Both the position numbers and the translations under genes were made by a program. Of a stretch of DNA of 64,000 bases, positions 32,023 through 41,474 are shown one piece after another. Location: the NCBI RefSeq assembly GCF_014873855.1, contig NZ_JADBEL010000019.1, positions 18,933 to 82,932 of the forward strand, given 5' to 3'. Numbering within the stretch: the first letter of the stretch is position 1; the number at the start of each line of letters is the position of its first letter. Source of the stretch: Sporosarcina limicola (GTDB taxonomy: Bacteria > Bacillota > Bacilli > Bacillales_A > Planococcaceae). The notes under the pieces are model-generated. The model ran no database searches. It was not told the DNA's origin and saw only the letters and a list, made by a program, of their open reading frames with translations.

Positions 32023-32727
32023 TCAGTCAACAACAATGTAGGTAACTTTAATCGGTCCATGGACGCCTACAATTAGATTCATTTCAATATCTGCACTATT
32101 ACTTGGGCCAGATATAAAACTTACACATGAGGATACAGCATGTCCCTGTTGAGTTGCTTCATGAATATGTTTAGCTACCTGAGTCATACGTGGTACAAGC
32201 GTACTTTTCGGGATGATTGCAATCCATGTTCTAGGTAGCAAACTGATTGAGCGTCCATTATCTTTGTTGTTGAATAGCGTAATCGTTGCTGATTCTGCAA
32301 GTGTCATGTCACTAAAGTTTATGCCAATATCGGCACGTTCAGCAAAAACTTGATTTTCTTTTCCTTTAGTCGCATCCCATTCATGGACTTCTCGACCAAC
32401 TTGCTGCAACTTTTCATAAAAACCATCTAAGCCATAATCCTTATTACGTGGATCTTTGGCAACGATGATAGACTTCCCTTCATATCCAATGATTACTTCT
32501 TTCAAAACGTTTGCCAGACCCGCTTTATCTGTCCGTCTAAAATCAGTATGGATGATTGCACATTGCTTTTCGAGCACATCCACCAAATCATCCTGATCAA
32601 ACCCTTGATACACTTCCAATTGGGGACTTACGCTCCATATCGGACGCTCAACGCCTTCTGTCCGACGCTCTCGACCTAGAGTCGCTGCTAATTTATCCAA
32701 AAATGCTTCTTGCTTTTGAATAACCAT
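32023..32727 (-). CDS. lutC: Lactate utilisation protein LutC
   Basis: 234 residues of the LUD (DUF162) family: KSIIVAKDPRNKDYGL, VFAERADIGINFSDMTLAES, IHEATQQGHAVSSCVSFISG and a final GVHGPIKVTYIVVD typical of LutC. With LutA and LutB it forms the iron-sulfur L-lactate dehydrogenase complex that oxidises lactate to pyruvate. Its ATG overlaps the lutB stop (TAATG). Last gene of lutABC; a terminator lies downstream. Confidence 0.9.
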   Translation of the reverse strand: MVIQKQEAFLDKLAATLGRERRTEGVERPIWSVSPQLEVYQGFDQDDLVDVLEKQCAIIHTDFRRTDKAGLANVLKEVIIGYEGKSIIVAKDPRNKDYGLDGFYEKLQQVGREVHEWDATKGKENQVFAERADIGINFSDMTLAESATITLFNNKDNGRSISLLPRTWIAIIPKSTLVPRMTQVAKHIHEATQQGHAVSSCVSFISGPSNSADIEMNLIVGVHGPIKVTYIVVD

Positions 32728-34148
32728 TACGCATCTCCTCCTTTATCCCTATCCTTAAACCAATCACGGAAACCTTGTCGACTAGGGGCCGGAAAATCAC
32801 GTATATCCGTCCAGCCTTTCATAGGTCCAGGTCCGTTCTTAATCGTTTCATCCTTCGTCCATGGCTTTAATGCAGGGCGGGCCATCTTCGCACTGATTTT
32901 ATAAGCCGCAGGTGTAGAGGCCCATTTCGCAAATCCCTTCATCGCAAGTTTTTCTATTTTAGAGGTCTTGTTTTCCTCTACAATAATCTGCCGATGACGT
33001 ATCAATAATTCATGTAATGGTATTTTCACCGGACACGCTTCTGTACAAGCAGCACATAATGTTGATGCATACGGAAGCTCTTTATGATCTTCATATCCAT
33101 CAAGCAACGGAGTAATAACTGCGCCAATTGGACCCGGGTAAATAGATCCGTACGCATGTCCACCAACATGCCGATAAACCGGACAAACGTTAATGCATGC
33201 CGCACAGCGGATACAATGCAAAGCAGATTGGAATTCAGTTCCCAAAATTTTAGAACGTCCATTATCAACAACTACCAAATGATATTCCTCGGGACCGTCA
33301 ACTTCGCCTTCTAATCGTGTACCCGTAATAGCGGTGATATAACTTGTCAGTTTTTGTCCGACTGCTGCACGTGTCAGGAGACTAACAAGAACCTCCATTT
33401 CTTCCCAAGTGGGTACAATCCGTTCCATACCCATCACAGTGATTTGTGTATCAGGCAAAGAAGTAACGAGTCGAGCATTCCCTTCATTCGTAACAAGGGT
33501 TACTGCACCAGACTCCGCTATCGCGAAATTACAACCCGTAATACCGATATCAGCGGATAAAAAATCCTTACGCAATTGCTCACGTGCAAATAAAGCAAGT
33601 TCTTCTGGTTTATCGGACTTATCATAGCCTTTTTTCTCAGCAAATGTTTCACGAATTTGTTCTTTATTTTTATGAAGTGCAGGTGTCACGATATGGGAAG
33701 GAACATCATCATCTAATTGTAAAATCCATTCCCCAAGATCCGTTTCAACAACTTCTACACCGGCTTCTTGTAGTGCTTTGTTTAAACCGATTTCTTCAGT
33801 GACCATCGATTTAGACTTCACTACTTTTTTTCCATTTTTCTTTTTGATGACGTCTTTAATATACTCATTCGCCTCTTCAGCTGTTTCAGCAAAAAAGACA
33901 TGTCCGCCACGTTTGAATACTTGTTCGCTTAATTGTTGCAAATAGTAATCGATATTTTCTAGTGTGTGTGTCCGGATTTCTTCCCCTAATGTGCGCCAGT
34001 CTTCCCAATTACCAAGTTCAGCAGCAGCATTTAAACGGCCACTTTTAAAGCGACCTTGTGCAGAAGACACCGCCTGGCGCATGAAATCATTTTCAACGCC
34101 TCTTTGAACACGGTTTTCAAATGAACCACTACTAATTTTTAAACTCAT
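32727..34148 (-). CDS. lutB: Lactate utilisation protein LutB
   Basis: 473 residues. An N-terminal LUD domain is followed by two ferredoxin-like clusters: [19 protein letters not shown] near 310 and [18 protein letters not shown] near 360, with the usual Cys spacing for 4Fe-4S centres. This is the full length of LutB. It carries electrons in the LutABC lactate oxidation complex. It lies between lutA (21 bp upstream) and lutC (1 bp overlap). Confidence 0.92.
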   Translation of the reverse strand: MSLKISSGSFENRVQRGVENDFMRQAVSSAQGRFKSGRLNAAAELGNWEDWRTLGEEIRTHTLENIDYYLQQLSEQVFKRGGHVFFAETAEEANEYIKDVIKKKNGKKVVKSKSMVTEEIGLNKALQEAGVEVVETDLGEWILQLDDDVPSHIVTPALHKNKEQIRETFAEKKGYDKSDKPEELALFAREQLRKDFLSADIGITGCNFAIAESGAVTLVTNEGNARLVTSLPDTQITVMGMERIVPTWEEMEVLVSLLTRAAVGQKLTSYITAITGTRLEGEVDGPEEYHLVVVDNGRSKILGTEFQSALHCIRCAACINVCPVYRHVGGHAYGSIYPGPIGAVITPLLDGYEDHKELPYASTLCAACTEACPVKIPLHELLIRHRQIIVEENKTSKIEKLAMKGFAKWASTPAAYKISAKMARPALKPWTKDETIKNGPGPMKGWTDIRDFPAPSRQGFRDWFKDRDKGGDA

Positions 34149-34168
34149 TTGCTATTCCCCCTGCCCGA

Positions 34169-34885
34169 TTAATGTTGATTTAAAATTTCCGTAATATGTG
34201 CCACTTTTATGTTTTTACCTTCTCTTGTCATCCGTCCACCAATATTCATCAGACAGGCCATGTCTCCGCCCACTAAGTATTCTGCACCAGTCTCTGTAAC
34301 ATGCCGCGACTTCTCCATGACCATTTCCCCGGAAATAACTGGACTTTTCACAGCGAATGTACCACCAAAACCACAACAATCTTCACCGATTGGAAGCTTG
34401 ATTAACTCGACACCTTTCACATTTTCTAGCAGTTTTAACGGTGCTTCCTTCACGCCCAAGACACGTGTCATATGGCAGGATGGGTGGTACGTAATTTTGC
34501 CAGTAAAGGAGGAACCAACATCGACAACTCCCATAACATCAACAAGAAATTGTGTGATTTCAAATGTTTTTGCAGCGAGCTTATTAGCTTCTTCTTCCCA
34601 TTTCGGGTCCCCTGCAAATATTTTTGGATATTCTCTTAACATCCCTACACAGGACCCAGAAGGACCCACAACATATTCCGAATCTTTGAATGCCTTCATC
34701 ATTTGTTTCATTGCTTTTTTTGATTCCTCTAAATAGCCACTGTTATAAGCAGGTTGCCCACAACAAGTCTGTTGTTCTGGGAAATCAACTTCGCAACCAA
34801 CTCTTTCTAAAATTTCTACAGTGTCTTTTCCAACATTCGAAGCAAAAATATCGCACATACAAGTAATAAATAATGAAACTTTCAA
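34169..34885 (-). CDS. lutA: Lactate utilisation protein LutA
   Basis: About 238 residues from a TTG at 34885 with GGAGG at 8 nt; the frame can start 15 bp earlier but the site supports this TTG. Two CCG domains, [14 protein letters not shown] near 50 and [15 protein letters not shown] near 185, bind the iron-sulfur centre as in GlcF and heterodisulfide reductases. It is the first gene of lutABC, with a LutR-type operator 32 bp upstream. Confidence 0.92.
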   Translation of the reverse strand: MKVSLFITCMCDIFASNVGKDTVEILERVGCEVDFPEQQTCCGQPAYNSGYLEESKKAMKQMMKAFKDSEYVVGPSGSCVGMLREYPKIFAGDPKWEEEANKLAAKTFEITQFLVDVMGVVDVGSSFTGKITYHPSCHMTRVLGVKEAPLKLLENVKGVELIKLPIGEDCCGFGGTFAVKSPVISGEMVMEKSRHVTETGAEYLVGGDMACLMNIGGRMTREGKNIKVAHITEILNQH

Positions 34886-34916
34886 CTCTAGCACCTCCAA
34901 AGTTTGATAGAACAGG

Positions 34917-34927
34917 TCATCTGATGA
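34917..34927. promoter_or_regulatory. LutR operator upstream of lutABC
   Basis: TCATCTGATGA, a perfect inverted repeat matching the TCATC-N-GATGA target described for LutR in Bacillus subtilis. It sits just after a TATAGT -10 (34929-34934, minus), so LutR bound here would block transcription. The same 11 bases precede lutP. Confidence 0.8.
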
Positions 34928-34974
34928 CTACTATAGAAAAATGCACTTTAGGAGACTTCAGAAGAAAACACCCA

Positions 34975-35096
34975 GCTAATCTAAATGAATCAAATATGCC
35001 TCGGCGTATTTGTGCCCGGATTTTGAATTGAGCTTACTCAATTGACTCCTTTCAAAATCCGCGGCATCCGCCGGAGGCTTTAACTTTATTCAGCAG
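34975..35096. repeat. Long imperfect palindrome (MITE/REP-like)
   Basis: An inner perfect part (CCGGATTTTGAATTGAG at 35012 onward against CTCAATTGACTCC-TTTCAAAATCCG) is extended outward by related arms (ATATGCCTCGGCG against CGCCGGAGGCTTTAA). It lies between lutA and the 3' end of lutR. A related core occurs near 41363. Confidence 0.5.
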
Positions 35097-35151
35097 GGCT
35101 TCGAATCCCCACTGAATTGTCTACACTCATCGTATTCATCTTACTACTTTT

Positions 35152-35874
35152 TTAAGTGGGAGACTTCTGCTGAATGAAGTTAAATACTATATTTTCTACT
35201 TCAACTAAATGATTGAACATACAATTTTGCGCCTCATTAAATTGCTTTCCCTTAATCGCATCAAAAATCAACTGATGCTCTTTTAATAAATTGGCATGTC
35301 CCTTTTCTGAATGGAAGATTAGTTTCCGAGCTTCCCTCATAGCTTCCACCATTATATCAGACACACTACCCATTAAATTGATCAGCATTTGATTATGCGT
35401 CGCATTAGCAATTGCTAGATGGAATTCTAAATCTGCCTTTTCTCCAAGTTCACCTTCACCATTTGCGTCTCGCATTGCTTGTAATGCCTGCTCCATCGGT
35501 AGTAAATCTTCTTCTGAATGACTTATTGCAGCTAATCCTGCCGCACCCACTTCCAATATCTTTCGCACTTGCGATAGTTCTTTGACATCATCACGTTCCA
35601 TCACCAAAGCAGCAGCAACTGGAAGTAAAAAGTTTGAAGCATCAAAATGAGTGATGTAGGTTCCTTCACCGTGCTTCATTTCCAATAAACCCATCGCCCG
35701 TAGTCCACTAAGTGCTTCACGAACTGCCGAGCGGCTAACATCGAAGTTTTTTGCAAGCTGCTCAACTGAGTCTAATTTATCGCCTGGCTTCAATCGTCCA
35801 GTCTTTATCAGATTCAGTAATGAATCCGTTACCTCTTCATATATCTTTCTCGTTCGAATCGGTTTATATTCCAA
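35152..35874 (-). CDS. lutR: GntR/FadR-type repressor LutR
   Basis: 240 residues. The N-terminal winged helix is VTDSLLNLIKTGRLKPGDKL, SVEQLAKNFDVSRSAVREAL, GLLEMKHGEGTYI. The C-terminal FCD-type sensor domain has EFHLAIANATHNQMLINLMG. It should release DNA on binding lactate. It lies between lutABC and lutP, and identical operators stand before both. The last codons (FNFIQQ) use the same bases as a repeat found elsewhere in the window, so the C-terminus may have been rewritten by a repeat. Confidence 0.85.
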   Translation of the reverse strand: MEYKPIRTRKIYEEVTDSLLNLIKTGRLKPGDKLDSVEQLAKNFDVSRSAVREALSGLRAMGLLEMKHGEGTYITHFDASNFLLPVAAALVMERDDVKELSQVRKILEVGAAGLAAISHSEEDLLPMEQALQAMRDANGEGELGEKADLEFHLAIANATHNQMLINLMGSVSDIMVEAMREARKLIFHSEKGHANLLKEHQLIFDAIKGKQFNEAQNCMFNHLVEVENIVFNFIQQKSPT

Positions 35875-35965
35875 ATCCTATTCCTCCAATATACTAACCC
35901 TACCATTCAGTTTACTGGAAATAGACGCAATTGGAAAGCAGAACGGCGAGGCAGCCGTTTCCCTC

Positions 35966-37552
35966 CTATAGTAGGGCGATTACAATATATCCACCAATAC
36001 CAGTTAAGAGGCCATATAAAATAGCTGGACCTATCGTTTTGCGGATAATATCTCCTTCTTTTCCGGATAAACCGACAACTGCCGATGCAGCAACAACATT
36101 ATGAACACAAATCATGTTGCCAGCAGCCGCTCCAATAACCTGTAAAGCCAATACAACTTCCGTATTTATACCGGTTTGATTTGCAATATTAAATTGGATA
36201 GGAGAAAACGTCAATGTAGAAACAGTCGCACTTCCTGTTATGAAAGCTCCAAGTTCACCAAGAAACGGTGCTGCAAAAATCCACATGGAACCGAAAGTAG
36301 CTGCCAATGACTCGGCAATATACTGTGGCATACTGATTAGATCATTCATATTCATTCCCGAATGGGTGAAGACCTGTACTAAAGCTAATGTCGAAAGTAA
36401 CGCTAAACCCGCTCCCTGTATAGCAACAAGTGATTCTTTAGAGGCTTTGGTAAAGTTTGAAAATGATTTGCGCTGTATAAAGACTGCAAGAATCGCAGCT
36501 AAAATCAGTATCGTACCTGGTGAATATAAAACTGGCCATTTTGACGTGATGCCTTCTACACCAAAAATGTTAGTCCATGACCAATCAACTGCAGTCTGCG
36601 TAAATTCTTTTACAGATGGCATGATTCGCGTAATAAGTAGCAAACCTACTACTACCAAATAAGGCGACCATGCAGTTAGCAATCCCATAGTCGATTTTTC
36701 TGTTTCCACCTTAAAATCATCCTGCAAAGCATCTGTCCATTCCTTTTTCGGCAATAAAAACCCTTTTTTCGCAGTCAGTGTCGCAACAACCAACCCTGTT
36801 AATGATGCCAAAATCGATACAAATTCAGGCCCGAATAATGAGGCGTACAATAGGGCAGACAATGTATAGGTAATACCCACGAAGAATGTCCACGGAAATA
36901 GTTCCCAAGCACTTTTGAACCCTTTTTTCTTTCCGAAAAACACCGTTAATATAACGACTAATATGAACGGCACAAAAGTCCCAGGTAACAAATCAATCTG
37001 TGTAATCTTTACAGCGATATTTTTATAAAATTCTAAATCAGCACCTGGAATATTACTCAAACCAACTTGTACCGGAGTCCCTACTGCTCCGAAAGAAACA
37101 GGTGAACTATCCGCTACCAAGGCCAAAGCTGCTGCCGCCATCGGGTTAAATCCCAATGCAATCATTAGCGGTCCCGTAACAGCAGCAGGCGTACCAAACC
37201 CTGCCGCTCCTTCAATTAAAGCACCGAATAAAAAGGCAACAAGTACAACTTGTACGCGCATATCCCCCGAGATACCACGAAATCCCTGGTTGATGCGATC
37301 GACTGCACCCGTATGACGTAACGTATTTAGTAAAAGAATGGCACCAAATAGGATTAATAGAATCGTCAATGCTTTATGCATTCCCTCAAAAACAGAAGCC
37401 AAAACAACGGTCTGTTCCATCCCCCATACAAAGAATGCCAGTGTAATGACAATAACTGCACTAAAAAACATCCCTTTACGTGCAGAGAATCTTAGAATTA
37501 CTAAAAAGACAAATGGTGCGATAATAGCGCTTAGTGCAATCAATAACAGCAT
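35966..37552 (-). CDS. lutP: L-lactate permease LutP (LctP family)
   Basis: 528 residues and about 13 membrane helices, the usual size of the family. Signature stretches are [40 protein letters not shown] and [15 protein letters not shown]. It takes up lactate with protons. The upstream region carries the LutR operator and a cre-like site, so uptake is induced by lactate and probably repressed by good sugars. Confidence 0.92.
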   Translation of the reverse strand: MLLLIALSAIIAPFVFLVILRFSARKGMFFSAVIVITLAFFVWGMEQTVVLASVFEGMHKALTILLILFGAILLLNTLRHTGAVDRINQGFRGISGDMRVQVVLVAFLFGALIEGAAGFGTPAAVTGPLMIALGFNPMAAAALALVADSSPVSFGAVGTPVQVGLSNIPGADLEFYKNIAVKITQIDLLPGTFVPFILVVILTVFFGKKKGFKSAWELFPWTFFVGITYTLSALLYASLFGPEFVSILASLTGLVVATLTAKKGFLLPKKEWTDALQDDFKVETEKSTMGLLTAWSPYLVVVGLLLITRIMPSVKEFTQTAVDWSWTNIFGVEGITSKWPVLYSPGTILILAAILAVFIQRKSFSNFTKASKESLVAIQGAGLALLSTLALVQVFTHSGMNMNDLISMPQYIAESLAATFGSMWIFAAPFLGELGAFITGSATVSTLTFSPIQFNIANQTGINTEVVLALQVIGAAAGNMICVHNVVAASAVVGLSGKEGDIIRKTIGPAILYGLLTGIGGYIVIALL

Positions 37553-37594
37553 TTTATATCCCCCTTAAGTTAAACATAGGCTCGCTTTCACTAA

Positions 37595-37608
37595 CTAAAG
37601 CGCTTACA
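37595..37608. promoter_or_regulatory. Candidate cre site of lutP
   Basis: CTAAAGCGCTTACA agrees with the CcpA consensus TGWAANCGNTNWCA at 12 of 14 positions, including the whole core. It lies between the operator/promoter and the lutP start. Confidence 0.55.
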
Positions 37609-37636
37609 TTATATATCATTATCCAAACTCTACAGG

Positions 37637-37647
37637 TCATCTGATGA
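37637..37647. promoter_or_regulatory. LutR operator upstream of lutP
   Basis: TCATCTGATGA, identical to the site at 34917-34927, including the preceding ACAGG. About 85 bp upstream of lutP. Confidence 0.8.
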
Positions 37648-37899
37648 CTTGGTGACGTGTTGTTAGTTTATCTAATATTTAAGGGTAGGTCAACTTGTTT
37701 TTTCTTAGTTATGAGAAAAGTTAGATAGCAGTTAGTTATTTCCAAAAGAAACACACAAAAAAGACACCCTACCTAATACGATGTAAAGCCATAAAACCAA
37801 CATCGGTATACAGGATAGATGTCCTCAGGGAAGGATTGAACTGCATCCTTCCTTTATGAAACAGTTTAACACGATTTCAAATTTTAGTTCTTTGCAAAA
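37648..37899. other. Intergenic, nothing recognised
   Basis: AT-rich. Only a small hairpin GGAAGGAT/ATCCTTCC at 37837-37861 stands out. It has no coding frame of note. Confidence 0.4.
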
Positions 37900-38328
37900 T
37901 CACAGCTTCATATCTCCACTGTCATAGTTGAGCTGCCATTGGATGCCGAACTTATCCGTTAGTTGACCGTAGCATTTGCTCCAGAATGTCTCTTGAAGGT
38001 CCATAACTACCGTACCGCCTTCTTTTAATTTGTTAAACGCAGCTTTAATTTCATTCAAATCCTTACTCACAATCGCAAGGCTAATATTATTCCCTAGCGT
38101 AAAAGGCATACCCGGAAACACGTCTGAAAACATGACGTTACTACCACTAATGTTGAGTCGTGTGTGCATCACTAAATTTTTTGCTTCCTCGGGTAGAGGA
38201 TATTCCGGATTAGGCGGCGTCTCCCCAAAGGTCATAATTTGGGGTTGCTCCGTTTCAAAAACCTGTGCGTAAAACGCTACTGCTTCACGGCAATTCCCAT
38301 TAAAATTAAGATAAACGTCGACAGCCAT
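37900..38328 (-). CDS. VOC/PhnB-like protein
   Basis: 142 residues. The start VDVYLNFNGNCREAVAFYAQ, LVMHTRLNISGSNVMFSDVF and the end DKFGIQWQLNYD are typical of the PhnB-like (3-demethylubiquinone methyltransferase-like) branch of the VOC/glyoxalase superfamily. Members are homodimers with a betaalphabetabetabeta fold; substrate unknown. Single gene with no clear functional neighbours. Confidence 0.8.
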   Translation of the reverse strand: MAVDVYLNFNGNCREAVAFYAQVFETEQPQIMTFGETPPNPEYPLPEEAKNLVMHTRLNISGSNVMFSDVFPGMPFTLGNNISLAIVSKDLNEIKAAFNKLKEGGTVVMDLQETFWSKCYGQLTDKFGIQWQLNYDSGDMKL

Positions 38329-38341
38329 TTACTTCACTCCC

Positions 38342-38640
38342 TTTTCTACAATGCGTATGCTTTACATTCATATTACATTATTAACTTGTGCATATACAAT
38401 TATTCAATTCAAACGAAGCGTAAATACGTTACTATTTTTTATCATCATCAATTATTCGGAAATCGTTCTTACGTTAACTTCCCTTCATATTAGCGTCATT
38501 CGTTCCACTCTCCCCATGTCTGTTGTCCAATGGTTCTTTCTAGTCTGTTTATTAGTAGCGGAATAATGATTGTGCTCAATGGGATGTCATATGGTATAAG
38601 AATATTCGCAAATTCATACGGACTTGTTTCACACTATAAG
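38342..38640 (+). pseudogene. Possible P-type ATPase C-terminal remnant
   Basis: Plus-strand frame ending at 38566 reads LHISVIRSTLPMSVVQWFFL and LVAE, like the last two membrane helices of cation-transporting P-type ATPases ('iP.lr..f.t.pLs..qW'). No start codon or upstream body. The similarity is weak and from memory. Confidence 0.2.
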
Positions 38641-38665
38641 TAGGTATTATCTTTGATTCACGTGG

Positions 38666-39211
38666 TTAAGATTCTGGAATGATTGTTATAGCAACCGTTC
38701 GATAATGTGTATCCGCTTCATCAATTTTAGCCGTGTTCGTGTAGTATTTCATGAGTAAGTCTTTTAGTTCATTTTGAAACTTTTCAAAATCATTATCATC
38801 AAGCTTTAAATCTCCAAGTGAAAAAGTGGCCTTATCTTCTGTACACGCTTGTGTTTCTAGTTTTGTGAGATAGTTTTGATATTGCGTGAAGAGCGATAAT
38901 TGATAAAAAGAAATGTAACCTAGTTTCTCTTTCGTGGAGTATTCTTTCCATTCATCTGAACTAAGCTTCATTTCCTCTTCATTTAGCACATAGTATTTTT
39001 CAGAAACGGATCTCACTTTCTTTTCTTTACTAATTCGAATGATTCCGGCTTCCAATAAAATTTGTATATGTCTATAAAGTGTAGCTTGAGGTACATCTTC
39101 AATGATTTTCACCATTTCTAATGGCGTTAAACCGAATTCTTTGTTCCTCATTAACACCTGTGAAATCTTCATTCTTACCGGGTGCATTAATACTTCTGCT
39201 TTATTCGCCAA
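38666..39211 (-). CDS. HTH transcriptional regulator of the yxlEFG-like operon
   Basis: About 181 residues from a TTG at 39211 preceded by GGGGGAG; the frame is open to a TTG at 39274 without a site. The N-terminal winged helix is of ArsR/helix_turn_helix_5 type: KAEVLMHPVRMKISQVL, PQATLYRHIQILLEAGIIR. The C-terminal ~110 residues are helical. It is divergent from a three-gene ABC operon whose promoter carries a 13-bp-arm palindrome, the likely target. It probably represses that operon and itself. Confidence 0.75.
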   Translation of the reverse strand: MANKAEVLMHPVRMKISQVLMRNKEFGLTPLEMVKIIEDVPQATLYRHIQILLEAGIIRISKEKKVRSVSEKYYVLNEEEMKLSSDEWKEYSTKEKLGYISFYQLSLFTQYQNYLTKLETQACTEDKATFSLGDLKLDDNDFEKFQNELKDLLMKYYTNTAKIDEADTHYRTVAITIIPES

Positions 39212-39288
39212 AGTTACTCCCCCTTCATTATATGTATTGAGAATAATATCATTATAGATAACAGAGTGGTTCAATGCAATGTATAAAG

Positions 39289-39318
39289 AATTTCGTTATC
39301 ACTATTGATAACGAAATT
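39289..39318. promoter_or_regulatory. Operator palindrome over the yxlEFG-like promoter
   Basis: Arms AATTTCGTTATCA (39289-39301) and TGATAACGAAATT (39306-39318) are perfect complements around a 4-bp centre. The right arm includes the -35 hexamer TTGATA (39305-39310). Confidence 0.75.
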
Positions 39319-39333
39319 GTAATAAGGTATAGT
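39305..39333 (+). promoter_or_regulatory. Promoter of the yxlEFG-like operon
   Basis: TTGATA (39305-39310), 17-bp spacer, TATAGT (39328-39333): a good sigma-A promoter, 21 bp upstream of the first start codon. The -35 lies inside the operator. Confidence 0.75.
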
Positions 39334-39354
39334 ACTTCTAAGGAGATGATGAAT

Positions 39355-39594
39355 ATGCAATTGCATTATGAGCTGAGTGATCTGAAAGACATTGACTTTA
39401 TGGCGTTGTTACCAATCATTTTGCCGGTACTTGTTGTAGGTATGCTGTTAGTTCTTGTTGCATTAATCGATTTGTATAGAAATAGAAAGCAGAGAAACAA
39501 CGTTTTAATGTGGACACTGATTATACTTTTTGCAAATACGCTTGGCCCGATTCTATATTTTGTTGTGGGAAGAAAGGAGAATAAAAGAGTATGA
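39355..39594 (+). CDS. YxlE-like small membrane protein (PLDc_N)
   Basis: 79 residues from ATG at 39355 with AAGGAG at 9 nt. Two membrane helices (LLPIILPVLVVGMLLVLVAL and VLMWTLIILFANTLGPILYF) and the RKE.. end are typical of the PLDc_N domain. In B. subtilis YxlE precedes YxlF and YxlG in the sigY operon and affects SigY activity; the same order is kept here, but no sigma factor gene is visible. It overlaps the next gene by 4 bp. Confidence 0.7.
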   Translation: MQLHYELSDLKDIDFMALLPIILPVLVVGMLLVLVALIDLYRNRKQRNNVLMWTLIILFANTLGPILYFVVGRKENKRV

Positions 39595-40496
39595 AATTAG
39601 AGGTTAAGACTGTCACAAAAGAGTTTAAGGGGAAAATAGCGGTGAAAAACTTTTCAATGGCGATGCAATCAGGCGAATGTGTGGGATTAATAGGGCCAAA
39701 CGGTGCGGGTAAATCAACACTTCTAAAAATGATTGCAGATATCATTGACCCAAGTGATGGAGAAATAGTCATTGATGGGAAAAAGATTATGAAAATGAAA
39801 AAAGAAATTGGATACCTACCGCAATACCCCAACTTTTATCAGTGGATGTCTGCCCAGGAAACACTTCGTTTTATGGGGGAACTATCAGGCCTATCCAAAG
39901 ATCATTTAACGAAGGCGATTCCAAAAATATTATCACGAGTAGGGCTAAGTAAAGACGCGGACTCGAAAGTCGGATCGTTTTCAGGTGGCATGAAGCAGCG
40001 ATTAGGGATTGCCCAAGCATTATTGCACAAGCCCTCTTTACTGCTAATGGATGAACCCGTATCTGCACTGGATCCAATTGGTCGAAGAGAAGTGCTGAAT
40101 CTCATTAATGACATAAAGAAAGAAACAACGATTTTATTTTCAACACATCTATTAGGTGACGCTGAAGAAATATGTGATCGATTTATCATTATTAAAAACG
40201 GAGAGAAAATTGAAGATGCGACGATTATGGATTTGCTATCTCGAAATGACGTAAAGAAAATAAGTGTTGAAGTTGCTTCTAAAAATGAGCAATGGATAAA
40301 AGCTGTAAAAGAGTTTAATTTCGTGAAAAACGTGGAGGTTCTAGGAAATAAAGTTGAAATAGAAGTTGAAAATGTCCAGTTGAACAAGAAAAAACTGCTA
40401 GAAAGTGTGCTGGAGCATCATGTTGATTTAGTTAAATTTGAAATAAAGAGCGGCTCTTTGGAAGATATTTTCTTGAAATTGGTGGTGGAAAAGTGA
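39591..40496 (+). CDS. ABC transporter ATP-binding protein (YxlF-like)
   Basis: 301 residues. Walker A GLIGPNGAGKSTLLKMIAD, signature SFSGGMKQRLGIAQALL, Walker B LLLMDEPVSALDPIGR and the H-loop FSTHLLGDAEE. A C-terminal ~80-residue domain is typical of drug/bacteriocin-type exporters (DrrA/BcrA). It powers the permease encoded next, which it overlaps by 4 bp. Confidence 0.88.
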   Translation: MKLEVKTVTKEFKGKIAVKNFSMAMQSGECVGLIGPNGAGKSTLLKMIADIIDPSDGEIVIDGKKIMKMKKEIGYLPQYPNFYQWMSAQETLRFMGELSGLSKDHLTKAIPKILSRVGLSKDADSKVGSFSGGMKQRLGIAQALLHKPSLLLMDEPVSALDPIGRREVLNLINDIKKETTILFSTHLLGDAEEICDRFIIIKNGEKIEDATIMDLLSRNDVKKISVEVASKNEQWIKAVKEFNFVKNVEVLGNKVEIEVENVQLNKKKLLESVLEHHVDLVKFEIKSGSLEDIFLKLVVEK

Positions 40497-41281
40497 GGAA
40501 TTTTACCGTGTTAGTAAAAAAAGAATTCATTCAAATGGCGCGCGACCTAAAAGTTTTTTGGTTACCTCTCGTGTTTGTATTTTTGGGGATTACTCAACCA
40601 ATCGTTAGCTACTATTTACCAACGATATTAAAAATGGTCGGTGGAGGACAGGGAATCACAATCGACCCCACTATGCCGGTCCAACAAGGCGCGGAAGTAC
40701 TCGCAAGTACACTGGTTTCACAATTTGATCAGTTAGGGATTATGATCATTGTCATTTCCATGATGGCGGTCGTACAGACTGACAAAGCAAATGGAATGCT
40801 GGCCTTTATTTTGACAAGACCTGTAACGGTTCGTTCATATATTAGCGGAAAAATAGTTTCCAATTATATACTCCTTGCGGGTAGCGTATCGCTAGGCTAT
40901 TTAACTTCCTATCTCTATGTGAATTACTTATTTTCCAATGTTGCCGTTATAAATATGATTGTCGCTTTGCTATTCTATCTACTATGGGTTTTGTTTATGG
41001 TGTCGTTTACAACTATGATCAGTACGATTTTCAATAGTCCAGCTGTCATTGCGCTCCTATCCATTGCATTCCTATTTTTCAGTAGAATTATTGTAGGTTT
41101 GAGCGTGGCCATCGACTTTATAAATCCAGCAAGTATGAGTAATTACGCCCTAGAGATGCTGATGATCGGCACAGTAAACACGGATGTTATTTGGAGTGTA
41201 TTAATGACATTTGTGATGATTGGATTCACAATGATTATCACAAACTTTTGGATAGCTCATAAAAAATATGTTACCGACTAG
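40493..41281 (+). CDS. ABC-2 type permease (YxlG-like)
   Basis: 262 residues from a GTG overlapping the upstream stop. Six predicted membrane helices, the first at LPLVFVFLGITQPIVSYYL. The segment MAVVQTDKANGMLAFILTRP before helix 3 is typical of ABC-2 permeases. Together with the ATPase it forms an exporter of unknown substrate. Confidence 0.85.
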   Translation: MRNFTVLVKKEFIQMARDLKVFWLPLVFVFLGITQPIVSYYLPTILKMVGGGQGITIDPTMPVQQGAEVLASTLVSQFDQLGIMIIVISMMAVVQTDKANGMLAFILTRPVTVRSYISGKIVSNYILLAGSVSLGYLTSYLYVNYLFSNVAVINMIVALLFYLLWVLFMVSFTTMISTIFNSPAVIALLSIAFLFFSRIIVGLSVAIDFINPASMSNYALEMLMIGTVNTDVIWSVLMTFVMIGFTMIITNFWIAHKKYVTD

Positions 41282-41387
41282 TTGATTAGAGAGAATAATC
41301 CCTGGTATAACAACAGCAAAAAAGTAAGCTTGCAATCAGTCGTGTCTTACTACCTGTAAATGCCTGCTGAATGAAGTTAAAAACGTG

Positions 41388-41417
41388 TTGACGGACTTGA
41401 TTAGTTTACTATATAAT
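41388..41417 (+). promoter_or_regulatory. bioY promoter
   Basis: TTGACG (41388-41393), 18 bp, TATAAT (41412-41417). Downstream, TTAGTTAAC before the start could be half of a BirA-type operator; the other half is not obvious. Confidence 0.6.
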
Positions 41418-41474
41418 AAATGAGTTATCAATTATTTATTTTTAGTTAACATAGAATCAGGAGATGAAGAACTA

